Below, in pieces: positions 1 through 5,571 of a DNA stretch of 5,571 nt. The first letter of the stretch is position 1. Every line of letters starts with the position of its first letter. The notes below the pieces were generated by a model that saw only the letters and a program-made list of their open reading frames with translations, was not told the DNA's origin and ran no database searches. This stretch comes from Clostridia bacterium (lineage in GTDB: Bacteria; Bacillota; Clostridia; Oscillospirales; Acutalibacteraceae), in assembly GCA_017437165.1 (NCBI GenBank), contig JAFSBS010000243.1, positions 1 to 5,571 of the forward strand, written 5' to 3'. A program made the translations under genes and the position numbers.

Positions 1-793
1 CTTCAACATCAATTGAGAAATTTGAACTATAAACTAAATTAAAACCATAACATTCACCGTAAGTTTCTGTTGCATTTTTACTTACAAGAGCGGTGAATGG
101 GTTGTGGTTATGACTTGAAGAACCGCGTTTGCTTTTTATTGACTGAATACCTGTATGTAATGGATGGCGACCTAATGAACGCTCTTTTGCCCATTTGCCA
201 TATAAATTGAGCATTTCAAAATCAGCACCAGGTAAATCAACACATAATGAGTGAACTGATTCAATAGAAAATGCTTTATCAGAATTATTTTTGACAATAA
301 CACTTCTTGTGATTGCACCATAATCTTTGAACACTGTGTAAACAAGAGTAACTTCTGCACCTGTTACCTTATCACAGGTTAATACCTCAAGTGTGTCTGC
401 TTCATCATCATTGTTAAGATAAAGTGAAGGAAGTCCCTTTAAAGCCTTTTTACCTTTATAAATTTTGTGGCTAATATATCTTAAATCTGTAACTGTGTCT
501 CCATTGGCATTTTTTACAGCAAAAGCAGAAATTCTGAAGTCACCGGCACCATTTGTTGAATATTCCATTGGTGTAACATCAGGTGAAAAATTCTTTTCTC
601 TTGCAGTTGGTGAATCAGGGCAGAAAGAAGCGTAATGACTTCTGTATCTTAACTTTTCAACATTGGTGTCAGGAATTGGGGCGCCATAATAGTAATGAAC
701 CAAATAATCACCTGTAAAAACACCAAAAATATAAGTGCTTGTTTTAGTGTCAAGTTTAAACACTTTGTTTTGTTCATCAAAAATAATAGACAT
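1..793 (-). CDS. alpha-galactosidase, glycoside hydrolase family 36 (N-terminal part; runs off the window)
   Basis: The minus-strand frame is open from ATG at 793 to base 1 and gives 264 residues. GH36 enzymes hydrolyse terminal alpha-1,6-galactosyl residues of melibiose, raffinose-type oligosaccharides and galactomannans. What is visible is the N-terminal beta-sandwich domain. Family-like motifs are GAGDFRISAF (residues 82-91), DLPGADFEMLNLYGKWAKER (186-205) and RGSSSHNHNPFTAL (223-236); the last resembles the conserved RGxSSHxxNPF signature. The (beta/alpha)8 catalytic domain with the Asp nucleophile and acid/base lies outside the window, so activity cannot be judged. Full-length members are about 700-750 aa, so about one third is present. 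No signal peptide is seen (MSIIFDEQNK start), so it is probably cytoplasmic and acts on imported oligosaccharides. The ATG lies 15 bases after the reductase stop. An AAAGG at 806-810 is a rather distant SD, 12 bases from the ATG. The family call is firm; the substrate is not. Confidence 0.9.
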   Translation of the reverse strand, partial: MSIIFDEQNKVFKLDTKTSTYIFGVFTGDYLVHYYYGAPIPDTNVEKLRYRSHYASFCPDSPTAREKNFSPDVTPMEYSTNGAGDFRISAFAVKNANGDTVTDLRYISHKIYKGKKALKGLPSLYLNNDDEADTLEVLTCDKVTGAEVTLVYTVFKDYGAITRSVIVKNNSDKAFSIESVHSLCVDLPGADFEMLNLYGKWAKERSLGRHPLHTGIQSIKSKRGSSSHNHNPFTALVSKNATETYGECYGFNLVYSSNFSIDVE

Positions 794-808
794 AATTTTT
801 ACCAACCT

Positions 809-1933
809 TTATTTTGTTAAGTCTTTAATATTAGAAAGTTTTCTTGGAATATTTATCTCTTGCGGACAATGTTCCATACACTTTTTACAATCAATACAAT
901 TGTTTGCTCGTTTTTCTTCCGGAATGAGAAGATATGTTTTATTCAAATCCTGAATATCCCTTGTTGCGTTGTATTCGTTAAATGCACTGAAGCATGAAGG
1001 TATGTCAATCCCTTTAGGACATTCTGTAACACAATATTTACAAGCAGTACAGGGAATTGAAAAATTCTTTCTGAATAAAACATTTGCTTCTTCAATTGCT
1101 TTCATTTCTTCATCTGAAAGAGGTTTGCATTCATTGAAAGTGTTAATGTTATCTTCAACTTGCTCGTATGTTGACATACCGCTTAAAGTTGTTAAAACAT
1201 TTGGTAACTGTGCTACAAATCTTAAAGCATAAGAAGCAGGGGAATTATCTGAAAGTTTCTTGAAAACTTCTACCGCTTCATCGTTAAGTTTTTGTAAAGA
1301 ACCACCACGGACCGGCTCCATAACGATACAAGGAATGTTTTTGTTTTCAAGTAATTTATAAAAATCTTTAGCGTTATCTGCTTCCCAGTCGTAATAGTTG
1401 ATTTGTAACTGAACAAAATCCCATTCATAATTATCTAAAAGTTCTTTAAATAATTCCATATCACCGTGGAATGAAAAACCTAAATGGCGGATTTGACCTT
1501 GCGCCTTCTTTTCTTTTAAGTTTTCATAAGCGTTTACAGATTTAAAAGTTTGCCATATATCTTTGTTAAGACTGTGAAGAAGGTAGAAGTCAAAGTAATC
1601 AACTTCGCATTTTTTTAGTTGTTCGTTGAAAAGTTCATCAACAGTTTTGCCGTCATTTTTTATAGCCCAACCGGGTAATTTTGTTGCTAAGTTATAACTT
1701 TCTCTTGGATATTTTTTGAGAATTTTACCTGCAAATATTTCAGATTCACCGCCGTGATAAACGTAAGCAGTATCAAAATAGTTAACACCATTTTTATATG
1801 CTGAATCAACAAGTCTTTCGGCTTCTTTAAAGTCAATATCTTCTTTACCCTCATAAAGTTTAGGAAGTCGCATAAGACCAAAACCTAATTTTGAAACTTT
1901 ACCTTGAATATTAGAAAATTCGCTGTATTTCAT
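809..1933 (-). CDS. aldo/keto reductase with C-terminal 2x[4Fe-4S] ferredoxin domain
   Basis: The product is 374 aa. Residues 1 to about 280 form an aldo/keto reductase TIM barrel. The N-terminal GFGLMRLP (17-24) is typical, and the expected catalytic tetrad is present: D54 and Y59 in FDTAYVYHGGESE, K85 (ATKLP) and H120 (LLHS). The C-terminal segment carries two ferredoxin-like cysteine sets, C295/C298/C301/C305-P and C346/C349/C352/C356-P. These should bind two [4Fe-4S] clusters, as in the 'aldo/keto reductase with 4Fe-4S domain' group common in anaerobes. The protein probably moves electrons between NAD(P)H or ferredoxin-type carriers and a carbonyl or sugar-like substrate; the substrate is unknown. 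It appears soluble and cytoplasmic. The ATG at 1933 is supported by AAGGAG at 1941-1946 with a 7-base spacer. It has its own promoter (1963-1991) and is followed after 15 bases by the alpha-galactosidase gene, so the two are probably co-transcribed. All key residues are present and there is no sign of decay. Confidence 0.93.
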   Translation of the reverse strand: MKYSEFSNIQGKVSKLGFGLMRLPKLYEGKEDIDFKEAERLVDSAYKNGVNYFDTAYVYHGGESEIFAGKILKKYPRESYNLATKLPGWAIKNDGKTVDELFNEQLKKCEVDYFDFYLLHSLNKDIWQTFKSVNAYENLKEKKAQGQIRHLGFSFHGDMELFKELLDNYEWDFVQLQINYYDWEADNAKDFYKLLENKNIPCIVMEPVRGGSLQKLNDEAVEVFKKLSDNSPASYALRFVAQLPNVLTTLSGMSTYEQVEDNINTFNECKPLSDEEMKAIEEANVLFRKNFSIPCTACKYCVTECPKGIDIPSCFSAFNEYNATRDIQDLNKTYLLIPEEKRANNCIDCKKCMEHCPQEINIPRKLSNIKDLTK

Positions 1934-1983
1934 AAAACTACTCCTTTAAAAAGAATGATTTTATTATACAATACAGCGAATTT
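1916..1983. repeat. perfect 14-base inverted repeat spanning the reductase promoter and first codons
   Basis: AAATTCGCTGTATT at 1916-1929 is exactly the reverse complement of AATACAGCGAATTT at 1970-1983; the arms are separated by 40 bases. The inner arm covers codons 2-6 of the reductase (K-Y-S-E-F). The outer arm fills most of the spacer between the -35 and -10 boxes. The SD site and start codon lie in the loop. It is not a terminator: no T-run follows on either strand. In mRNA from the predicted promoter the outer arm is not transcribed, so an RNA hairpin could form only in read-through transcripts from the S1 gene. Otherwise it would act, if at all, as a paired DNA site. Confidence 0.85.
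1941..1946 (-). promoter_or_regulatory. ribosome binding site of the aldo/keto reductase gene
   Basis: The minus strand reads AAGGAG, a near-perfect Shine-Dalgarno sequence, 7 bases before the ATG at 1933. It fixes the reductase start. It also lies in the 40-base loop of the 14-base inverted repeat 1916-1983. Confidence 0.85.
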
Positions 1984-1991
1984 ATTTACAA
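1963..1991 (-). promoter_or_regulatory. sigma-A type promoter for the aldo/keto reductase / alpha-galactosidase pair
   Basis: Read on the minus strand, the -35 box is TTGTAA (1986-1991), followed by a 17-base spacer and a perfect TATAAT -10 box (1963-1968). Transcription should start near base 1956 and leave a leader of about 22 bases that contains the AAGGAG site. The promoter sits between the S1 gene stop (1999-2001) and the reductase start, so the reductase can be expressed apart from the S1 gene. The -35 differs from the consensus TTGACA at two positions. The call rests on sequence match only. Confidence 0.75.
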
Positions 1992-1995
1992 TACA
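1967..1995. repeat. 9-base direct repeat with 20-base period over the reductase promoter
   Basis: TACAATACA occurs at 1967-1975 and again at 1987-1995, a period of 20 bases, about two helical turns. The copies overlap the upstream edge of the -10 box and most of the -35 box respectively. This placement would suit a regulator binding one DNA face, but the motif is AT-rich and could be chance. No regulator gene is in the window. Confidence 0.5.
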
Positions 1996-1998
1996 AAC

Positions 1999-2919
1999 TT
2001 AAAAAATTGTTTCAATTATTCTGTCAGAACAATCGGGCGAATATTTAAAATAATCAATATGATCGCCAATGTAAAAATAGTTGGGCTCCGGTGTCGGATA
2101 ATCCGCATTGAAAGCTTCAACAATAATGAGTTTGAACTTCATTTTTTCAGGAATAATGCTTTTAATATATACACTTGCTTGTTGACCGACTTCTACGTTA
2201 GAAGTGTACTCTGCAAGACCTGCTAAATTTGGTGCTAATTCAATAAATATACCATAATTCTCGACACTTCTTATAATTCCACTTACGGTTTCTCCGACAG
2301 AAAAATCCTGTGCATTTTCTTCCCATGTGCCTAAAAGTTCCTTATGGGAAAGCGTAACACGATTATCTTCGTCAATTTCTTTTATTATAACTTTTATTTC
2401 ATCACCAACAGAAAATCTTACATTAGGGTGTGGTATTCGTGAAACAGAAATGTTGTCAATAGGTAGAAGCGCATTTATTCCTGAACCGATGTCACAGAAT
2501 ACACCAAAATTCTCAAGATGTGTAACAGAAGCACTTATAATATCACCAACTTTATATTCAGGTAGTTTAAGTTGATAAAATCTGTTTTGTAATATTTTTC
2601 TGCTTAAAATTGCAGTAAGTTTTCCGCCTACCTCTTTTATATCTGTAATTATAAATTTAACCGGCTTATTTACTCTCGCAATAATTGCAATATCCCTTGT
2701 AGTTCCTTCGTCAATCCCTACCGCACATTCTGAACGGGGTATAATTCCTTCGATAAACCCAAAATCAATATGTAAATTATGCTCTTTGTCGCAAGAGGAC
2801 GCTCTTGCTTCAATCGGGATTCCTTTTTGGTATGCTTCTTTAAAGTTTTCAAAAGATGAAAGAGCTTTTTTATTTTCTTCCGTCTTAATTAAAAAACCTT
2901 CTGGTAAATACAACGACAT
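1999..2919 (-). CDS. S1 RNA-binding domain protein (ribosomal protein S1-like, three S1 domains)
   Basis: The product is 306 aa and soluble. It has three OB-fold S1 units: a divergent one at about residues 33-108, a clear one at about 123-192 (VGDIISASVTHLENFGVFCDIG, a GxxALLPIDNIS-like stretch, then VGDEIKVIIKEID and RVTLSHKELLGTW), and a third at about 207-266 (VGETVSGIIRSVENYGIFIELAPNLAGL). The tail at 267-306 is rich in Tyr, Asp and Pro and has no recognised domain. S1 repeats bind single-stranded RNA. A protein like this may help mRNA docking on the 30S subunit or act as an RNA-binding regulator. It is shorter than the six-domain Gram-negative S1 and near the four-domain Firmicutes form, so calling it rpsA would be too strong. 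The ATG at 2919 has AGGTGA 6 bases upstream. It is transcribed divergently from the prfA operon and ends just before the reductase promoter. Confidence 0.88.
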   Translation of the reverse strand: MSLYLPEGFLIKTEENKKALSSFENFKEAYQKGIPIEARASSCDKEHNLHIDFGFIEGIIPRSECAVGIDEGTTRDIAIIARVNKPVKFIITDIKEVGGKLTAILSRKILQNRFYQLKLPEYKVGDIISASVTHLENFGVFCDIGSGINALLPIDNISVSRIPHPNVRFSVGDEIKVIIKEIDEDNRVTLSHKELLGTWEENAQDFSVGETVSGIIRSVENYGIFIELAPNLAGLAEYTSNVEVGQQASVYIKSIIPEKMKFKLIIVEAFNADYPTPEPNYFYIGDHIDYFKYSPDCSDRIIETIF

Positions 2920-2925
2920 TTATTA

Positions 2926-2931
2926 TCACCT
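2926..2931 (-). promoter_or_regulatory. ribosome binding site of the S1-domain gene
   Basis: AGGTGA on the minus strand sits 6 bases before the ATG at 2919. It is a good Shine-Dalgarno sequence and supports this start. Confidence 0.7.
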
Positions 2932-2963
2932 GTTTCCATTTATTTTAATGTTTACTCTTTAAT

Positions 2964-2993
2964 TTTATGTTTGAGTGTGTTATAATATTTCAA
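2964..2993 (-). promoter_or_regulatory. possible promoter for the S1-domain gene
   Basis: On the minus strand TTGAAA (2988-2993) could be a -35 box, with CATAAA (2964-2969) as the -10 box after an 18-base spacer. The alternative -10 TAAAAT (2962-2967) matches better but at 20-base spacing. Its DNA overlaps the forward -10 box at 2981-2986, so the two divergent promoters would compete for polymerase. The match is weak; the S1 gene needs a promoter in this gap, but the exact boxes are uncertain. Confidence 0.35.
2978..2986 (+). promoter_or_regulatory. extended -10 promoter for the DUF951-prfA-sua5/coaE operon
   Basis: TGTTATAAT is a perfect TATAAT (2981-2986) preceded by the TGn extension (2978-2980). 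The -35 area 17 bases upstream (2958-2963, TTTAAT) is poor, which fits an extended -10 promoter. Start of transcription is expected near 2993, about 30 bases before the first gene. The three rightward genes overlap or nearly touch, so this should be the main promoter for all of them. Confidence 0.65.
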
Positions 2994-3015
2994 ATTATTG
3001 TATTTTTATTTGAAA
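2988..3015. repeat. 8-base inverted repeat at the predicted start of the prfA operon transcript
   Basis: TTTCAAAT (2988-2995) and ATTTGAAA (3008-3015) are exact reverse complements with a 12-base gap. The left arm straddles the expected transcription start and the right arm runs into the AAAGGA of the ribosome binding region. It could be an operator. It is too AT-rich and short to be more than a candidate, and it is not followed by a T-run as a terminator would be. Confidence 0.35.
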
Positions 3016-3022
3016 GGACGGA

Positions 3023-3220
3023 GTGAATTTGGATATTCGTGTCGGTGATAAATTAGAAATGAAAAAAACACACCCTTGTGGTGAGAAGGTTTTTACAGTT
3101 CTTCGCTCAGGTATCGATTTTCGTCTTCGTTGTGATAAATGTGGCAGAGAATTTTTAATTCCAAGAGTCAAAGCAGAAAAAAATATTAAGAAAGTTATAA
3201 GAGAAGAAAACAATGATTGA
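3023..3220 (+). CDS. DUF951 family small protein
   Basis: The product is 65 aa and matches the pattern of the DUF951 family: I-R-V-G-D near the start, MKKTHPCGE (13-21), then [13 protein letters not shown] (36-48) and a basic tail [11 protein letters not shown]. Cys19, Cys37 and Cys40, perhaps with His17, could form a small zinc-ribbon-like site; this is my inference. The biochemical role of the family is not established, and it is usually found beside translation or chromosome-maintenance genes. The start is uncertain: GTG at 3023 has AAAGGA (3013-3018) 4 bases before it, while TTG at 3029 (protein start MDIRVGD, as many relatives begin) has GGAG (3020-3023) 5 bases before it. It is the first gene of the operon, and its last 8 bases overlap prfA, which suggests translational coupling. 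Confidence 0.85.
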   Translation: MNLDIRVGDKLEMKKTHPCGEKVFTVLRSGIDFRLRCDKCGREFLIPRVKAEKNIKKVIREENND

Positions 3221-4286
3221 TAAATTAGAGCAAGTAGAATTAAGATTTGAAAAAGTAAACGAACTTATTTGTTTACCTGAAGTAGTTAGCGACCAGAATC
3301 AATATAAAGAGTTAATGAGAGAGCTTAAAAATCTTACTCCTGTTGTTGAGTGCTTCAGAGCATATAAAGAAGCTGATAAAACAGAAAAAGAAGCATTTGA
3401 GTTGCTTTCTGACAGTTCACAGGATAAAGATTTTAAAGAACTTTTGGAAGAAGAGTATAAAGAGTCGAAGCAAAAAAAAGAGGAGTTGTACGCTGAACTT
3501 AAAACTCTTCTCTTGCCCAAAGACCCGAATGACTATAAGAATGTTATTATAGAAATCCGTGGTGGTGCAGGTGGTGACGAAGCAGCACTTTTTGCGGGTT
3601 CGCTTTTCAGAATGTACTCAATGTATGCAGAAAGTCGCGGTTGGAAAACTGATGTTATGAATATAAATGAAACCGGTCTTGGTGGTATTAAAGAAATCAG
3701 TTTTATGATAGAGGGCGAGGGTGCATATTCACGATTTAAGTTTGAAAGCGGAGTTCACCGTGTTCAGCGTGTGCCTGAAACAGAATCAGGTGGCAGAATT
3801 CATACATCTACTGTTACAGTTGCAGTTTTACCTGAAGCAGAAGAAGTTGATATTGCAATTGACCCGAGCGATTTACAAATTGATACATTCCGCGCAAGTG
3901 GTGCAGGTGGTCAGCACGTTAATAAAACTGAATCTGCAATCCGTGTTACTCATATTCCGACCGGTACAGTTGTTGAATGTCAGGATGAAAGAAGTCAGTA
4001 TAAAAATAAAGACAGAGCATTAAAAATTCTACGTTCAAGACTTCTTGAGGTTGAAAGAGAAAAGCAAGATTCTGAAATTGCTGATGAGCGCCGTTCACAA
4101 GTTGGAACAGGTGACAGAAGCGAAAGAATAAGAACTTATAACTTCCCACAAGGCAGAGTTTCTGATCACAGAATTGGTCTGACACTTTATAAAATTGAAG
4201 CTATTATGAATGGTGACATTGACGAACTTGTTGATGCACTCGTAACTGCAGATACAGCTAAAAAATTACAAGCATCCGAGGGGTAA
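3213..4286 (+). CDS. prfA: peptide chain release factor 1 (RF1)
   Basis: The product is 357 aa, the normal RF1 length. RF1 reads UAA and UAG in the ribosomal A site and triggers release of the finished peptide. The N-terminal helical domain spans about residues 1-100. Next come the conserved [16 protein letters not shown] (114-129), the codon-recognition PxT tripeptide as Pro188-Glu-Thr190 within [18 protein letters not shown], and the catalytic GGQ at 232-234 in [18 protein letters not shown]. The C-terminal [14 protein letters not shown] is also typical. The PxT motif and the absence of RF2's SPF motif identify RF1 rather than RF2. The ATG at 3213 overlaps the end of the DUF951 gene by 8 bases (ATGATTGA) and has only a weak AGAGAAG upstream, so translation is probably coupled. 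The GGQ methyltransferase gene prmC, often adjacent in Firmicutes, is not next to it here. Confidence 0.98.
   Translation: MIDKLEQVELRFEKVNELICLPEVVSDQNQYKELMRELKNLTPVVECFRAYKEADKTEKEAFELLSDSSQDKDFKELLEEEYKESKQKKEELYAELKTLLLPKDPNDYKNVIIEIRGGAGGDEAALFAGSLFRMYSMYAESRGWKTDVMNINETGLGGIKEISFMIEGEGAYSRFKFESGVHRVQRVPETESGGRIHTSTVTVAVLPEAEEVDIAIDPSDLQIDTFRASGAGGQHVNKTESAIRVTHIPTGTVVECQDERSQYKNKDRALKILRSRLLEVEREKQDSEIADERRSQVGTGDRSERIRTYNFPQGRVSDHRIGLTLYKIEAIMNGDIDELVDALVTADTAKKLQASEG
4278..4283 (+). promoter_or_regulatory. ribosome binding site for the TTG start of the sua5/coaE gene
   Basis: GAGGGG lies inside the last codons of prfA, 5 bases before TTG at 4289. It decides the start: the next in-frame ATG (4382) falls inside the conserved PTETVYGL motif and would remove essential sequence. 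Confidence 0.65.
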
Positions 4287-4288
4287 TT

Positions 4289-5571
4289 TTGAATACAGAA
4301 ATTATAAAGATTTCTGCAACTGATGGTGCAGAAAAATACGAAAAAGCAGTTGAATTTTTAAAAACTGATAATATAGTGGGTATGCCTACTGAAACTGTTT
4401 ATGGTCTTGCGGGTAATGCTCTTTCAGAACTTTCTGTTAAAAGAATTTTTGAAGCAAAGGGCAGACCGCAGGATAACCCACTTATAGTACATATTTCAGA
4501 ATTTTCTGAAATTTACGATTTAGTAAGCGAAGTGCCTGAAATTGCAAAAAAGTTAGCCGAAAAATTCTGGCCGGGTCCTCTGACAATGATTTTACCTAAA
4601 AGTGAAAAAGTGCCTATGTGCGTAACTGCAGGACTAAATTCTGTAGCGGTAAGATGCCCGTCACATACAGTTGCAAGAAACCTGATTAAATTTAGCGGTT
4701 TGCCGATTGCAGCACCGTCTGCGAATATTTCGGGCAAACCAAGTCCTACAAAAGCAGAACACGTTTTTTCTGATATGAAGGGTAAAATTCCACTTGTAAT
4801 AGATGGTGGCGAAAGTGAAGAGGGTGTTGAGTCAACTGTAATTTCACTTTGTGGTGAAACACCGAAACTTTTAAGACCGGGTAATGTAACACTTTCAGAA
4901 TTAGAGAGTGTTTGCGGTAAGGTTTTAGTTGATGATGCAGTTTTAAACCCACTTAAAGAGGGTGAAAAAGTTTCTTCACCGGGTATGAAATACAAACATT
5001 ACTCACCCAACGCTACAGTTACTATATTAAAAGGTGACTACACTTCATTTTGTCAATATGTAAATAAAAATAAAACACCTGAAACTAATGCAATGGTTTT
5101 TGATGGTGAGGGTGAAAATTTACAGGTCGAATTTATAACTTATGGTAACAAAAATGATTATCGTTCTTTGAGTAATCATCTTTTTGATTGCCTCAGAAAA
5201 CTTGATAAAATCGGTGCGAAACAATGTTTTGTGCGTTGTCCAGATGAAACAACTGATGATTTAGCAGTTCTTAACAGGCTTTTAAGAGCAGCCGCTTTTA
5301 ATGTAATTGACCTCAATAAAAAAACACTTTTAGGTCTTACGGGTAAAACCGGTGCGGGTAAATCTACTGTTTCAAAATATTTAAAAGAAAAAGGTGCTTA
5401 TATTATTGACGGTGATATAGTAGCTCGTGAAGTTTTAATTGATAATGTACCGCTTTTAAATAAACTAACTGAAAGTTTCGGTGAAGATATTTTAGAAAAT
5501 GGTGTTTTAAACCGAAAAAAACTTGCTGAAAAAGCATTCAGTACCTCGGAAAACACAAATCTTTTAAATTC
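4289..5571 (+). CDS. threonylcarbamoyl-AMP synthase (Sua5/YwlC) fused to dephospho-CoA kinase (CoaE); 3' end outside window
   Basis: The frame is open from TTG 4289 to the window end: 427 residues, no stop. Residues 15-205 are a YrdC/Sua5 domain that makes threonylcarbamoyl-AMP from Thr, bicarbonate and ATP for the tRNA t6A37 modification. Its motifs are PTETVYGLAG (33-42), K57-G-R59 (KxR), APSANISGKPSPT (142-154), ESTVIS (181-186) and LRPG (195-198). The linker GMKYKHYSP (232-240) and a complete Sua5 C-terminal domain to about residue 343 make it Sua5-type rather than short TsaC. In the same frame CoaE begins at about 346: LLGLTGKTGAGKST with Walker A G352-K358-S359, IIDGDIVAREV with D374/D376, then a FGEDIL...NRKKLAEKAF pattern. 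CoaE phosphorylates dephospho-CoA to CoA. No ATG, GTG or TTG lies between the domains, so this is a true fusion in this sequence. The expected total is about 540 aa. It starts 2 bases after the prfA stop and shares that operon. Confidence 0.9.
   Translation, partial: MNTEIIKISATDGAEKYEKAVEFLKTDNIVGMPTETVYGLAGNALSELSVKRIFEAKGRPQDNPLIVHISEFSEIYDLVSEVPEIAKKLAEKFWPGPLTMILPKSEKVPMCVTAGLNSVAVRCPSHTVARNLIKFSGLPIAAPSANISGKPSPTKAEHVFSDMKGKIPLVIDGGESEEGVESTVISLCGETPKLLRPGNVTLSELESVCGKVLVDDAVLNPLKEGEKVSSPGMKYKHYSPNATVTILKGDYTSFCQYVNKNKTPETNAMVFDGEGENLQVEFITYGNKNDYRSLSNHLFDCLRKLDKIGAKQCFVRCPDETTDDLAVLNRLLRAAAFNVIDLNKKTLLGLTGKTGAGKSTVSKYLKEKGAYIIDGDIVAREVLIDNVPLLNKLTESFGEDILENGVLNRKKLAEKAFSTSENTNLLN
5324..5571 (+). 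other. coaE: CoaE (dephospho-CoA kinase) domain of the fusion, N-terminal part
   Basis: This is the coding segment for residues 346 to 427 of the fusion. It shows the P-loop GKTGAGKS (352-359), where the usual CoaE form is GGIGSGKS, so the second Gly is Lys and the Ser is Ala here; the GKS core is intact. DGD (374-376) corresponds to the DAD/DSD of the family, followed by AREV. The rest of the kinase, including the lid and CoA-binding part, is outside the window. Confidence 0.85.

Noticed and set aside
735..1232. Two plus-strand frames (735-953 and 969-1232)
   Set aside because: Both are antisense to the reductase (and partly the galactosidase) and mirror its cysteine-rich region. No ribosome binding site or family resemblance was seen.
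1687..1881. A minus-strand frame of 64 residues
   Set aside because: It is an alternative frame within the reductase gene and overlaps the barrel start and catalytic Asp/Tyr region of the true frame.
1916..1983. The 14-base inverted repeat read as an intrinsic terminator of the S1 gene
   Set aside because: The loop is 40 bases, the stem is not GC-rich, neither arm is followed by a T-run, and the far arm is coding sequence.
3721..4023. A 100-residue plus-strand frame
   Set aside because: It is out of frame inside prfA across the GGQ region, which is strongly conserved in the RF1 frame. It is a shadow.
4513..4995. A 160-residue open frame on the minus strand
   Set aside because: It lies wholly opposite the Sua5 coding region, whose plus-strand frame shows clear conserved motifs. 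The antisense product is Ser/Thr/Pro-rich with no recognisable domain.
5281..5330. A separate coaE gene starting after a Sua5 stop
   Set aside because: No stop occurs in the frame, and there is no ATG, GTG or TTG in frame between the end of Sua5 and the CoaE P-loop. No ribosome binding site is seen there either.
1..5571. tRNA, rRNA, CRISPR array, insertion sequence or phage remnants
   Set aside because: No cloverleaf-like segment, regularly spaced repeats, transposase motifs or terminal repeats were seen by reading both strands. The window is nearly filled by intact or edge-cut genes.

Overview
The window is AT-rich, double-stranded bacterial chromosome sequence with strong AAGGAG-type ribosome binding sites, short intergenic gaps and some TTG/GTG starts. 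It carries a DUF951 gene, a family typical of Firmicutes. Together this suggests a low-GC Gram-positive of the class Clostridia, plausibly a gut or rumen type. The lineage is inferred from style and gene content, not from a marker search. TGA is used as a stop, so the code looks standard.

The layout is two divergent gene groups fired from a ~100-base region at 2920-3022. Leftward (minus strand) come a three-S1-domain RNA-binding protein (2919 to 1999), then an aldo/keto reductase with a C-terminal two-cluster ferredoxin domain (1933 to 809), then the N-terminal third of a GH36 alpha-galactosidase (793 to beyond base 1). The reductase has its own good promoter (TTGTAA-17-TATAAT) just after the S1 gene stop. 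It probably co-transcribes the alpha-galactosidase, which starts 15 bases after it.

Rightward (plus strand) is a tight housekeeping operon: a DUF951 mini-protein, then prfA (release factor 1) overlapping it by 8 bases, then 2 bases later an ORF that stays open to the window end. That ORF encodes a complete Sua5/YwlC-type threonylcarbamoyl-AMP synthase joined in frame, almost without linker, to the start of CoaE (dephospho-CoA kinase). The operon therefore links translation termination, tRNA t6A modification and the last step of coenzyme A synthesis.

The two observations most worth a second look are the Sua5-CoaE fusion and a perfect 14-base inverted repeat. One arm of that repeat lies in the spacer of the reductase promoter and the other in codons 2-6 of the reductase gene. 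I saw no tRNA, rRNA, CRISPR array, insertion sequence, phage gene or convincing intrinsic terminator. No stretch above 300 bases lacks a gene.
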